A DNA stretch of 64,000 nt, from contig JAGLEV010000051.1 in the NCBI GenBank assembly GCA_023144895.1, positions 1-64,000 of the forward strand. The letters run 5' to 3'. The notes below the pieces were generated by a model. That model was not told the origin of the DNA, searched no databases, and was given only the letters and a program-made list of their open reading frames with translations. This document shows, one piece after another, positions 37,709-46,712 of the stretch. The position numbers and the translations under genes were made by a program. How positions within the stretch are numbered: position 1 is the stretch's first letter; the number at the start of each line of letters is the position of its first letter. Source of the stretch: Thiotrichaceae bacterium. GTDB lineage: Bacteria; Pseudomonadota; Gammaproteobacteria; Thiotrichales; Thiotrichaceae.

Positions 37709-38190
37709 ATAGGCTTATTATTCTATTTTCATCATAGTGTCAATGTGGCAATATGTGATGTGTATCATAAAATAGTTATTATTCTTTCTAACGAAATGGT
37801 TTAAAAAGTCAATAAATTCTATCAAATGTGCTTTTTTATTGAGCTTATGTTGCGTATAACTTGTGCCGTGTCGTATTTCATAGGTTATTTGACCTATTGA
37901 GAATGAAGACTTTTATGTGATTCAAGAGGGCAGTCTTATTCTGACCAGTAAGTAATTAATAACAATATCTTTATGTTGTTACTAATGATGGTTATTGATA
38001 AGGCGTTCTACCGTTAGTGTTGGAAATATTTTTTCTGGTAGCTTCTTAACGACAAGTGGTTTGTTAAATCAACTCATCAATTTTAATAGGAATATTGATA
38101 CCTAATACCCTTAAGATTCGTATTAACTTTTTCTAATATTAGTGTATCCTAGCAGATGAATTTTATTGGAAGATTTCGAGGATAGATAGT
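37709..38190. other. Upstream region of the cbb3 operon
   Basis: 482 bases before ccoN. cbb3 operons are usually driven by FNR/Anr, so I looked for TTGAT-N4-ATCAA. Half sites occur (for example TTGATAC near 38094 and ATTGATAAG near 37992) but no good full site. GAGGATAGATAG just before 38191 is the ribosome-binding region. No gene seen. Confidence 0.45.
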
Positions 38191-39630
38191 ATGACTCATA
38201 GCACGGGCTCTAAAGCAGAGCAGTATAACTATGATATCGTTAAAAAATTCGCAATAATGGCATTGTTTTGGGGTCTAGCAGGAATGACTGCTGGTACCTA
38301 TATAGCTTCCGAGCTAGCATGGCCTTTTTTGAATTTTGATATTGCCCAGATTACGTTTGGCCGCTTGCGTCCATTACATACCAGCGGAGTGATCTTCGGT
38401 TTTGGTGGTAATGCTCTGTTTGCGACTTCTTTCTATATAGTACAGCGTACTTGTCATGTCCGATTATGGGGGGGTAAGTTGCTTCCTGAACTGACCTTCT
38501 GGGGTTGGAATATAGCGATTGCACTGGGTGGTATCGGCTATGTTATGGGGATCACACAGGCTCGTGAATATGCTGAGCCAGAGTGGTACGTTGATATATT
38601 GATTACACTGGTTTGGGTTATTTACTTCCTGATCTATACCATGACATTAGTAAAAAGAAAGGTTCAACATATCTATGTTGCTAACTGGTTCTTTATGTCA
38701 TTTATCTTAGCAACCGCGTTATTACACATATTTAACAATCTTGCTGTTCCTGTCAGTTTCACTGGTACTAAGTCCTATAGCTTATTTGCTGGTGCACAAG
38801 ATGCAATGACACAATGGTGGTATGGGCATAACGCTGTTGGCTTCTTTTTAACAGCGGCATTCCTCGGAATGATGTATTACTTTGTTCCTAAGCAAGCAGG
38901 TCGTCCTGTTTACTCTTATCGTTTATCGATTGTTCACTTTTGGGCATTGAGCTTCATGTATATGTGGGTTGGAACACACCATTTACATTGGACTGCCATT
39001 CCTGACTGGACATCTTCACTCGCGGCGGCATTCTCAATATTGCTATTGATGCCATCATGGGGTGGAATGATCAATGGTATTATGACGCTATCAGGAGCAT
39101 GGGATAAGTTACGCTCTGATCCTATTATGATGTTCTTAATTACATCATTATCGTTCTATGGTATGTCAACCTTTGAAGGACCAATGATGGCACTGAAGAG
39201 TGTTAACGCACTTTCTCATTATACTGACTGGACGGTAGGGCACGTACACTCAGGTGCATTAGGTTGGGTAGCGATGGTTTCCTTTGGTTCCTTCTACCAT
39301 ATGATTCCGAAAGTGTGGAATACAACATTGTATAGTGTGACGTTGGTTTATGTTCACTTCTTCTTAGCAACGATTGGTATCTTGTTATACATCACAGCAC
39401 TTTGGGTCTCAGGTATTGGACAGGGCTTAATGCTTCGTGCATTCGACGAATACGGTAACTTGAAATATACATTTATTGATACTGTACTCTTTATGCATGG
39501 ACCACTAGTTGCACGTGCAATCGCAGGTATGTTCTTTGTAACAGGTCTTCTTGTGATGATTTATAATATTACTAAGACTATTTCACAGGCTAATAAGCCA
39601 GTGAAAAGTAATGCAACGGCTCAGGCTTAA
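38191..39630 (+). CDS. ccoN: Cytochrome c oxidase cbb3-type subunit I
   Basis: Catalytic heme-copper subunit of the high-affinity cbb3 terminal oxidase in the inner membrane; 479 residues with about twelve transmembrane segments. Heme and Cu_B ligand blocks: [20 protein letters not shown] (His about residue 60), [18 protein letters not shown] (about 210-227, with the cross-linked Tyr-type region further on), [15 protein letters not shown] with the HH pair and [16 protein letters not shown] with the HVH heme ligands. It reduces oxygen and pumps protons. First gene of ccoNOQP-GHIS. Confidence 0.98.
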   Translation: MTHSTGSKAEQYNYDIVKKFAIMALFWGLAGMTAGTYIASELAWPFLNFDIAQITFGRLRPLHTSGVIFGFGGNALFATSFYIVQRTCHVRLWGGKLLPELTFWGWNIAIALGGIGYVMGITQAREYAEPEWYVDILITLVWVIYFLIYTMTLVKRKVQHIYVANWFFMSFILATALLHIFNNLAVPVSFTGTKSYSLFAGAQDAMTQWWYGHNAVGFFLTAAFLGMMYYFVPKQAGRPVYSYRLSIVHFWALSFMYMWVGTHHLHWTAIPDWTSSLAAAFSILLLMPSWGGMINGIMTLSGAWDKLRSDPIMMFLITSLSFYGMSTFEGPMMALKSVNALSHYTDWTVGHVHSGALGWVAMVSFGSFYHMIPKVWNTTLYSVTLVYVHFFLATIGILLYITALWVSGIGQGLMLRAFDEYGNLKYTFIDTVLFMHGPLVARAIAGMFFVTGLLVMIYNITKTISQANKPVKSNATAQA

Positions 39631-39644
39631 AGGGAGAGTTACTG

Positions 39645-40397
39645 ATGAAACACGAAAGTATTGAAACTAATGCCGCCTTGCTAATTATATTAACTTTGGT
39701 CGCCATTAGTATTGGTGGCTTGGTTGAGATTGTACCTTTGCATTATATCGAAGGTACTGTTGAGCAAGTTAAGAATGAGAAGGGTCATGATGCAGTACGT
39801 CCTTACACTCCTTTGGAGCAGTTAGGTCGTGATATTTATACCCGTGAAGGTTGTTATAACTGTCACTCACAAATGATTCGTCCCTTTAGAGATGAGGCCA
39901 TTCGCTATGGTCATTACTCACTGGCAGCAGAGTCACAATATGATCATCCCTTCCAGTGGGGGTCAAAGCGTACTGGACCTGACTTAGCGCGTGTTGGTGG
40001 TAAGTATGCAAGCTCATGGCATGTGAAACATTTAATTAAGCCAATCAGTGTTATGAAGGGTTCAATTATGCCAAACTACCCTTGGTTAGCTGAGGATAAA
40101 TTGGATATCAGTGATGTTCAGGCAAAAATGGAAACATTGAAGCAGGTTGGTGTACCTTATTCATTGTCAAAAGAAGAGTTTGCTAAGAACGAAAAGCAAT
40201 TTGGTCCTGATGTGGCGAAACTCTTAGATATCAACCGTGCAGAAACTAATCTTCATGCGCAGGCTAAATCTGGTAACTTTGATGGTGATCCATCAATATT
40301 GTCAGAGATGGATGCTCTCGTAGCTTATCTACAGATATTAGGTACGATGGTTGACTTTAAGAAACACGATGAAGCTGACTTTATCGAGTTCCGTTAA
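39645..40397 (+). CDS. ccoO: Cytochrome c oxidase cbb3-type subunit II (monoheme)
   Basis: 250-residue membrane-anchored monoheme cytochrome c. An N-terminal anchor (ALLIILTLVAISIGGLVEIV, about residues 10-29) is followed by EGCYNCHSQMIRPF with the CxxCH heme site (about residues 73-77). The axial Met is in SIMPNYPWL. FEIxR-like C-terminus FIEFR is typical. AAGGGAGAG stands before the ATG, 14 bases after ccoN. Confidence 0.97.
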   Translation: MKHESIETNAALLIILTLVAISIGGLVEIVPLHYIEGTVEQVKNEKGHDAVRPYTPLEQLGRDIYTREGCYNCHSQMIRPFRDEAIRYGHYSLAAESQYDHPFQWGSKRTGPDLARVGGKYASSWHVKHLIKPISVMKGSIMPNYPWLAEDKLDISDVQAKMETLKQVGVPYSLSKEEFAKNEKQFGPDVAKLLDINRAETNLHAQAKSGNFDGDPSILSEMDALVAYLQILGTMVDFKKHDEADFIEFR

Positions 40398-40408
40398 TAG
40401 CTAAATGA

Positions 40409-40437
40409 GTGAGACTAGCGTTTTAGTTTAGTCTCAC
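40409..40437. other. Intercistronic hairpin, ccoO-ccoQ
   Basis: Perfect 9-bp inverted repeat GTGAGACTA / TAGTCTCAC with an 11-base spacer, in the 74-base gap between ccoO and ccoQ. No T run. It may stabilise the upstream mRNA or attenuate the downstream part of the operon. Confidence 0.55.
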
Positions 40438-40471
40438 CGTTTATGCACTACTTAGAATAACGAGGAAAGTC

Positions 40472-40678
40472 ATGGAAGGTATTGTTGACTGGTTTATGGA
40501 TTTGTCGAATAGTAAAAGTGTTGGCTTGGTAATCTTTTTTGTTACCTTTGTTGCAATCATTATTTACGTGTATGGCAGTAAAAAGCGCAGTGAACGTCTT
40601 GAAACTTACCGCGATATTCCATTTTTAGATGATGAGGACAACTTAAAAGCCTCATTTAAAAAAGGTGAAAAAGAATAG
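40472..40678 (+). CDS. ccoQ: cbb3 oxidase subunit CcoQ
   Basis: 68 residues with one transmembrane segment (SVGLVIFFVTFVAIIIYVYG, about residues 16-35) and a cytoplasmic tail ending FLDDEDN. Small stability subunit of the cbb3 oxidase, recognised by size, topology and place between ccoO and ccoP. GAGGAAAG precedes the ATG. Confidence 0.93.
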   Translation: MEGIVDWFMDLSNSKSVGLVIFFVTFVAIIIYVYGSKKRSERLETYRDIPFLDDEDNLKASFKKGEKE

Positions 40679-40680
40679 TT

Positions 40681-41610
40681 ATGTCTGATGATAAGATAAT
40701 TAAGGACCCCATTACAGGGGTAGAAACAACAGGTCATGTATGGGACGATGATTTACGTGAGTTTAATAATCCATTGCCGTCTTGGTGGCTGTGGGCATTT
40801 TATGCCACATTTGTTTTCTCAATAGTATACTGGGTTTGGTTTCCTTCTTGGCCAAGTAACCTTTTTGATAAAGGCTTTTCTGTTGGTATTAAAGAAATCA
40901 CATATAAAAGTGATGCAGGTAAAGAAATAACGACTCATTGGAATACTCGTGCACTATTAGCTCATGAAATGCAAAATGATGAGCTTGAATTAAAGCGTCA
41001 GTCAATGGTTAAGAAAGTCGCAGCAACATCTTTTGAAAAAATGGCTGCTGATAAAGACATGAGTCAATTTACTCGTGCTTATGGTAAGACTATCTTTGGT
41101 GATTACTGTGCACCTTGTCATCAAGCAGGCGGTGAAGGTATTGTTGGTTTCTATCCTAATCTAGTGGATGATGGATGGTTATGGGGTAGTGATCTTGCTG
41201 ATATGGAAACGACGATTCGTAAGGGTCGTAAAGGTAATATGCCAGCACATAAAGACTCACTAACCAGTGTTGAATTGACTCAGGTCTCAAATTATATTTT
41301 GAGCCTATCAGAAACACCTGCTAATGCTGATGCTGCCACTGCAGGTAAAGATATTTTTGCTACCAAGGGTTGTGCAGGTTGCCATATGCCAGATGCAACA
41401 GGGATGAAAGCTTTAGGTTCAGCTAACTTAACCGATAAGGTTTGGACTCAAGCCGATGTTCATGGTGCAAAAACACCAGAAGAGAAGGTTGAAGCGATCA
41501 GAGCTGTTGTTTCATCAGGCTTCCAACGTGAGATGCCTGCATGGGAATCTCGTTTAAGTGATGATGAAATCAAAGTATTAGTTGCTTATATTAAGTTACT
41601 GGCTGAATAA
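40681..41610 (+). CDS. ccoP: Cytochrome c oxidase cbb3-type subunit III (diheme)
   Basis: 309 residues. The N-terminus TTGHVWDDDLREFNNPLPSW (about residues 16-35) is the family signature and is followed by a transmembrane segment WLWAFYATFVFSIVYWVWF. Two heme c sites: YCAPCHQAGGEG (about residues 141-152) and GCAGCHMPDATG (about 224-235). It accepts electrons from soluble cytochrome c and passes them to CcoO/CcoN. It starts 2 bases after ccoQ. Confidence 0.97.
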   Translation: MSDDKIIKDPITGVETTGHVWDDDLREFNNPLPSWWLWAFYATFVFSIVYWVWFPSWPSNLFDKGFSVGIKEITYKSDAGKEITTHWNTRALLAHEMQNDELELKRQSMVKKVAATSFEKMAADKDMSQFTRAYGKTIFGDYCAPCHQAGGEGIVGFYPNLVDDGWLWGSDLADMETTIRKGRKGNMPAHKDSLTSVELTQVSNYILSLSETPANADAATAGKDIFATKGCAGCHMPDATGMKALGSANLTDKVWTQADVHGAKTPEEKVEAIRAVVSSGFQREMPAWESRLSDDEIKVLVAYIKLLAE

Positions 41611-41641
41611 GAAAAGATAGACCCCAAGGGAGACGTTTTTC

Positions 41642-41689
41642 CCTAAATGGCAGCGGCTGGTTATTTTAACCAGCCGCTGTTGATTTAGG
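41642..41689. terminator. Long stem-loop between ccoP and ccoG
   Basis: A 13-bp perfect stem CAGCGGCTGGTTA / TAACCAGCCGCTG (41651-41663 and 41667-41679) with a TTT loop. It is extended after a small bulge by CCTAAAT / ATTTAGG (41642-41648 and 41683-41689). It is 31 bases after ccoP and well before ccoG. It lacks a T run, so it could terminate weakly, or protect the ccoNOQP mRNA and so lower assembly-gene expression. Confidence 0.65.
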
Positions 41690-41739
41690 CTTCATAAAGA
41701 AAGTGTTATTGATACTTTCTTTAATACGAGACGTACATA

Positions 41740-43149
41740 ATGCAAAATACTCAAACTAAAGTAGTTACCCAACATGCGGTAACTATTCATCCTCGTTCTG
41801 TTAAAGGGCGTTTCCGTTCTTTTAAAAGCATCGTACTGGTTTTAGCTTACGCTGTTTATTTCATATTACCTTGGCTTCCTTGGAGTCGTCCTGTTGGTAG
41901 CTCTCAAGCTATTCTCTTTGATCTTAGTGAGCAGAAATTTTATATTTTTGATCTCGTGGTTCATGCTAATGAAATCTTCTGGCTAGCGGCTTTACTCTTT
42001 CTTGCTGCCGTATTGCTATTTTTCTCGACAGCACTACTCGGTCGAGTATTTTGTGGCTATTTTTGCTTCCAGACTTTATGGACAGATGCTTTTCGTTGGA
42101 TAGAGAAAACGATTCAGGGCGATAGAGTTAAGCGGATTCGTTTAGATAAGCAAAGCTGGGGTGTAGAAAAAATATTAAAACGAGGTGGAACACATCTCGC
42201 ATGGTTAGTCATGGCCTTTTGGACAGGATTAACCTTTGTCCTTTATTATGCTTATGCTCCACAATTAGTGGTTGATTTCTTTACAGGTCAGGCGGTTAAT
42301 GCGGCTTATATTGCAACCTTTGTACTCTTTGTAACCACCTATTTAACGGGTGGTTTAATGCGTGAAAAAGTGTGTCAGCATGTGTGTCCTTATGCACGTT
42401 TTCAAAGTGTTATGATTGATAAAGATACGTTAGTGCCGACTTACGATTATAAGCGTGGTGAAGGTTCAGAAGGTCGGGCTAAACCTATCAAAGTATTAAA
42501 AAGCCTAGAACAACGCCAAGAAAAAGGGGTGGGGGACTGTGTGGATTGTGGTCTTTGTGTGCAGGTTTGTCCCGTAGGAATTGATATTCGTGAAGGCATG
42601 CAATACGACTGTATTCAGTGTGGTTTATGTGTTGATGCTTGTGACACCATTATGGATGTTCGTGGTTGGGATCGTGGACTGATTCGTTATGAGTCTGAAA
42701 ATGGTTTAGATAAAGGCAAAACTCATTTCTTTAAACTGCGTACCTACGGTTATGGTCTTGCTATTATTGGTTCTTTATTATTCCTATTCTTGAGTCTGAG
42801 CGGGCAAAAAATGATTGATGGCTCGATTCATCAAGTGCGTAGTCCACTCTATGTCAGATTGTCAGATGGACGTATTCAGAACCGTTATGAGTTAAAGCTA
42901 CATAATAAGACGATGTATCAAGCAAAGTTTACAGTGGCTATTGATGGTTTAGAAAATGCAGAGTTGGATATGGGTAGAATTGAATCATTTGACTTAAAGC
43001 CTGATGAAATTCAAGTGCTAATGGCAAAGGTTCGTAAGGTTGTGAGTGCTGATGACAAAGATAATATCGATTTACAGTTTATCTTTACCCCCACTGAAGG
43101 TAAGTCAAAAGAACCGATTATGCTCAACTCGCAATTTATTGCACGATAA
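41740..43149 (+). CDS. ccoG: Cytochrome oxidase assembly protein CcoG
   Basis: 469-residue membrane ferredoxin-type protein (formerly RdxA/FixG) that reduces Cu(II) for delivery to the Cu_B centre of the cbb3 oxidase. RPVGSSQAILFDL and VFCGYFCFQTLWTD are the N-terminal blocks. Two 4Fe-4S motifs are CVDCGLCVQVCPVGIDIREG (about residues 267-286) and CIQCGLCVDACD. Transmembrane segments near residues 28-48, 78-98, 155-175 and 185-205 and the C-terminal IgG-like FixG domain with a last segment near 335-355 are as expected. First of the assembly set. Confidence 0.95.
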   Translation: MQNTQTKVVTQHAVTIHPRSVKGRFRSFKSIVLVLAYAVYFILPWLPWSRPVGSSQAILFDLSEQKFYIFDLVVHANEIFWLAALLFLAAVLLFFSTALLGRVFCGYFCFQTLWTDAFRWIEKTIQGDRVKRIRLDKQSWGVEKILKRGGTHLAWLVMAFWTGLTFVLYYAYAPQLVVDFFTGQAVNAAYIATFVLFVTTYLTGGLMREKVCQHVCPYARFQSVMIDKDTLVPTYDYKRGEGSEGRAKPIKVLKSLEQRQEKGVGDCVDCGLCVQVCPVGIDIREGMQYDCIQCGLCVDACDTIMDVRGWDRGLIRYESENGLDKGKTHFFKLRTYGYGLAIIGSLLFLFLSLSGQKMIDGSIHQVRSPLYVRLSDGRIQNRYELKLHNKTMYQAKFTVAIDGLENAELDMGRIESFDLKPDEIQVLMAKVRKVVSADDKDNIDLQFIFTPTEGKSKEPIMLNSQFIAR

Positions 43150-43182
43150 GAGTGAGATAATATAATGAGATATATAAATTAA

Positions 43183-44088
43183 ATGAATAACTTTAGCCTT
43201 TTAACAACCTTAGGTGTCGGTTCTATTTTTGCCTTTGTGTTATTTTTCTCTATCCATAAATTGTTAAAATGGGAAGCGAAAGTTGCTTCCTTGCTGACAG
43301 CGGCAATCATGTTGTTGCTCTATGTACCTTTAGCAGTAATGCATTGGGCTGGAATCGATGTTTTCGCCATACATTTTGCCTTCTATATGATGATTCCTTA
43401 TGGTTTGGGTATTATTGCGAGTGTAAAAAAAGAGCGAATTAATCGTGAAGGTAAAGATAATGCCAAAGGAATTCATTGGATTCCTGCTGTTATCGTTGTT
43501 TTCTTCTTGACCATTGCAACAGTAGACTCAATTATTATTACCTTTGCTACGAGTGGTGTTGAGGGAGATTTAGCAGAAACTATCTTGCCAGCAACGCCGC
43601 ATAGTGATGCTGGCGAAGGAACACAGTCTAAGTTTACGGGCAATGTTTCTTATGACTTACAAGATGAAGAAGAGCAATTTGACCAATATGTTGCACAGCT
43701 AAACGAGCAAAAGAAAAGAGGTTGGCAGGTGACGGGGGGTTGGAAATCACCTCCCATGGTAAGCAAAGATTCAGTCTTTAATTTAGTGCTTCGTGATAAA
43801 GAGTCAGCGCCATTACTGGGTGCAAAGATAGAAGTACAGTTTCTTCGCTCTTCCGATATGTCAGCTGACCAGACTTTCCAGCTCAATGGTCAAGGTAATG
43901 GTAATTATTCAATACCTGTTGCATTACAAAAAGCAGGCTGCTGGAAGATGAATATTATTATTCGTCGTGATAAAGACCGTCATGAAGTACGTGGTAATAG
44001 CGAAGTAGCAGAAATGATTGATGGTAAACGTGTCGAGCGTCCTTGTTTCGATGGCGAGCCTGACCTTAATGCTGATTACAATGGCTAG
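43183..44088 (+). CDS. ccoH: FixH/CcoH-family assembly protein with extra N-terminal membrane region
   Basis: 301 residues. The C-terminal two thirds fit FixH: a transmembrane segment WIPAVIVVFFLTIATVDSII (about residues 102-121) and a periplasmic beta-domain ending GCWKMNIIIRRDKDRHEVRG. Usual CcoH proteins have about 160 residues. Here about 95 residues at the N-terminus add two or three membrane segments (LLTTLGVGSIFAFVLFF, VASLLTAAIMLLLYVPLAVM and FAFYMMIPYGLGIIAS). The position between ccoG and ccoI gives the assignment. No strong ribosome-binding site is seen before the ATG at 43183. Confidence 0.82.
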   Translation: MNNFSLLTTLGVGSIFAFVLFFSIHKLLKWEAKVASLLTAAIMLLLYVPLAVMHWAGIDVFAIHFAFYMMIPYGLGIIASVKKERINREGKDNAKGIHWIPAVIVVFFLTIATVDSIIITFATSGVEGDLAETILPATPHSDAGEGTQSKFTGNVSYDLQDEEEQFDQYVAQLNEQKKRGWQVTGGWKSPPMVSKDSVFNLVLRDKESAPLLGAKIEVQFLRSSDMSADQTFQLNGQGNGNYSIPVALQKAGCWKMNIIIRRDKDRHEVRGNSEVAEMIDGKRVERPCFDGEPDLNADYNG

Positions 44089-44099
44089 AGTTTAGGAGA

Positions 44100-46517
44100 A
44101 TGACCAAGAAAGTTGAGGAGATTTGCTACCATTGTGGTCTCGATATTCCCAAGGGTTATCATCTTGCCGTTACTATTAATAAATACGCACAGCCCATGTG
44201 CTGTTCAGGCTGTGCGGCAGTAGCTCAAGCCATTGTTGATAATGGCTTAACGACTTTTTATCAGCACCGTACACAGTCAGCAGAGACCCCTGAGGTATTA
44301 ATTCCTGAGCAATTGATGGTTTATGATAACCAACAATTGCAAGATAGTTTTGTTAGTTCTATTGATGATAATACTAATCATCACCAAGCTTCCCTAATCC
44401 TTGAAGGTATTGTGTGCGCTGCTTGTGTTTGGCTTAATGAGCGCCATGTACAGCAGTTAGAAGGCGTGATTGATTTTAGAGTCAACTATAGCACCCATCG
44501 TGCGACTTTGGTTTGGGATAATACTAAAATCAAACTCAGTGATGTGCTTATTGCTATTACTGATATTGGTTATCGCGCCCATCCTTATGACCCTAGTCGC
44601 TTGGAAGCCTTGCAGTCGAAAGAAAAAGCTAAAAATTTAAAACGTATAGCCATTGCTGGTGTTGGCATGATGCAAGTAATGATGTTGGCTATTTCCCTGT
44701 ATTTGGGTGATGCACTGGGGATGCGTGAAAATACTTATCACTTTTTGCGCTGGGTTAGCTTATTGCTGACTGCGCCTGTGGTCGTATTTGCTTCTAGTCT
44801 CTTTTTCAAATCGGCTTGGAATGATTTGAAAAAAGGTCGTGTGGGCATGGATGTTCCTGTGTCTATTGCTATTCTAACCGCATTTACAGCAAGTCTATGG
44901 GCAACAATGAGTGGTCAGGGTGATGTCTACTTTGATTCCGTTAATATGTTTACCTTTTTCCTCTTAGTGGGGCGCTATTTAGAAATGCAGGCTAGACATA
45001 AAGCGGGGCAGGTTGCTGAGGCTTTAGTGCGCTTATTGCCAGATACTGCCATTCGTTTAGTGAATGGTGAGCAAGAAATTATTCCTGCCAGTGAGCTACA
45101 AAAAAATGACCATGTTTTAGTGAGAGCAGGGGATACTATTCCTGCTGATGGTATTGTTTTAGATGGTATGAGTAGTGTGAATGAGTCGTTGCTAACAGGG
45201 GAGAGTATCCCCGTTGATAAGCAAAAAGGTGCTGACTTAATTGCTGGTAGTATCAATATAGAAAGCCCTCTGACGATGCAGGTTGAGCAATTCGGAGATA
45301 ATACCGTACTCTCAGCAATTACTCGCTTACTGGATAAAGCACAGGCAGAAAAGCCTCAGTTAGCATTATTTGCTAATCGAGTGGCGGTTTGGTTTGTTTT
45401 AGCTTTATTGGTTATTGCTGTGGCTGTCTTTTCTTATTGGGGGTTTAGTGTTTCTATTGAGAAGGCATTTTGGATTACTTTGTCAGTCTTAGTGGTCACT
45501 TGTCCTTGTGCTTTGTCTTTAGCAACCCCCGTTGCATTGACTGCTGCAACAGGAAAATTAACGTCTAGTGGAATGTTAACCACTAGTGGTCATGCTCTTG
45601 AAACCTTAGCTAAAGTTGATCATGTTGTCTTTGATAAAACAGGCACGTTGACATTAGGGCAATTAAGTTTAAATGAAACCCGTTTAGTACAGCCTAATAA
45701 TGCATCGGTTCTACTCACTTTAGCCGCCTCCTTAGAATCCTATTCGGAGCACCCTATTGCTCAAGCAATCACCGTGTTGAGTGATGAGCGTATCGATTTA
45801 TCGAAAATCTCTGTCGTATCAGGTCAAGGTGTGCAAGCTGTTAGCGAGGCTATACGCTATCGTATTGGCAAGCTAGATTATGTGCAAGATCTTGTTGGTA
45901 GAAAGCGACCAGAAGCCCTACAGAACCTCTCAGGTACACAGGTTTATCTTGCCAGTGAAAATGAATGGCTAGCTGCTTTTGACCTACAGGATACCGATCG
46001 AAAAGAATCAATACAGTGTATCCAACAATTACATGATCTTGGTATTAAGACAACAATCCTGAGTGGTGATCATTGTACGGTAGTGAGTGCATTAGCAGAA
46101 CAGCTCGGTATTAATGAAAGTTATGGTGATCTTAATCCACAAGGCAAATTACAGAAGATAAAGCAATACCAGCAAGCAGGAGAGGTTGTAGCAATGGTGG
46201 GTGATGGTGTGAATGATGCTCCCGTGTTAGCTCAAGCTCAAGTTTCTATTGCGATGGGGAAAGGGGCACAGCTAGCTCAAGCCAGCGCTGATATGGTGTT
46301 ACTTTCTGAGAATCTATTGCAAGTTCCTCAGGCGATTCGTACTGCACGTTCAATGAAACGCATTATTACACAAAACTTTAGCTGGGCGATTATTTATAAT
46401 GTATCAGCGATACCTCTTGCAGCAGCAGGTTTAGTTTTACCTTGGGTTGCAGCGATTGGAATGTCAGCTAGCTCTTTAGTTGTTGTATTAAATTCACTAC
46501 GTTTACGAGAGGATTAA
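44100..46517 (+). CDS. ccoI: Copper-exporting P1B-type ATPase CcoI/FixI
   Basis: 805-residue Cu+-translocating ATPase needed to load copper into the cbb3 oxidase. N-terminal cysteine clusters CYHCGLDIP (residues 9-17) and CCSGCAAVAQ (about 35-44), an HMA domain with GIVCAACVWLN (about 103-113), then eight membrane segments. Core motifs: TGESIPVDK, the metal site TCPCALSLATP, phosphorylation site DKTGTLT, HPIAQA and GDGVNDAPVLA. TTTAGGAGA directly precedes the ATG at 44100. Confidence 0.96.
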   Translation: MTKKVEEICYHCGLDIPKGYHLAVTINKYAQPMCCSGCAAVAQAIVDNGLTTFYQHRTQSAETPEVLIPEQLMVYDNQQLQDSFVSSIDDNTNHHQASLILEGIVCAACVWLNERHVQQLEGVIDFRVNYSTHRATLVWDNTKIKLSDVLIAITDIGYRAHPYDPSRLEALQSKEKAKNLKRIAIAGVGMMQVMMLAISLYLGDALGMRENTYHFLRWVSLLLTAPVVVFASSLFFKSAWNDLKKGRVGMDVPVSIAILTAFTASLWATMSGQGDVYFDSVNMFTFFLLVGRYLEMQARHKAGQVAEALVRLLPDTAIRLVNGEQEIIPASELQKNDHVLVRAGDTIPADGIVLDGMSSVNESLLTGESIPVDKQKGADLIAGSINIESPLTMQVEQFGDNTVLSAITRLLDKAQAEKPQLALFANRVAVWFVLALLVIAVAVFSYWGFSVSIEKAFWITLSVLVVTCPCALSLATPVALTAATGKLTSSGMLTTSGHALETLAKVDHVVFDKTGTLTLGQLSLNETRLVQPNNASVLLTLAASLESYSEHPIAQAITVLSDERIDLSKISVVSGQGVQAVSEAIRYRIGKLDYVQDLVGRKRPEALQNLSGTQVYLASENEWLAAFDLQDTDRKESIQCIQQLHDLGIKTTILSGDHCTVVSALAEQLGINESYGDLNPQGKLQKIKQYQQAGEVVAMVGDGVNDAPVLAQAQVSIAMGKGAQLAQASADMVLLSENLLQVPQAIRTARSMKRIITQNFSWAIIYNVSAIPLAAAGLVLPWVAAIGMSASSLVVVLNSLRLRED

Positions 46518-46520
46518 TCA

Positions 46521-46712
46521 ATGAATGCACTATTTTTACTAATATTGATAGGGGCTTTAGTCATGCTCATTGTTGTGGTTGCCTTTATTATGAGTATTAA
46601 TTCAGGTCAGTATGATGACCTTGATAGCCCTGCTCACCGTATTCTTATGGATGATGATGACCCCTTAATTCCTGGGCGTGAAGTGAATAATAAAAATGAA
46701 GATTCTAAATAA
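46521..46712 (+). CDS. ccoS: cbb3 oxidase maturation protein CcoS
   Basis: 63 residues with an N-terminal transmembrane segment (LFLLILIGALVMLIVVVAFI) followed by an acidic tail containing SGQYDDLDSPAHRILMDDD (about residues 28-46), the family signature. Required for cofactor insertion into CcoN. It starts 3 bases after ccoI and ends the operon. Confidence 0.95.
   Translation: MNALFLLILIGALVMLIVVVAFIMSINSGQYDDLDSPAHRILMDDDDPLIPGREVNNKNEDSK

Noticed and set aside
37709-38190. FNR/Anr box upstream of ccoN
   Set aside because: Only half sites are visible; no TTGAT-N4-ATCAA arrangement could be read.
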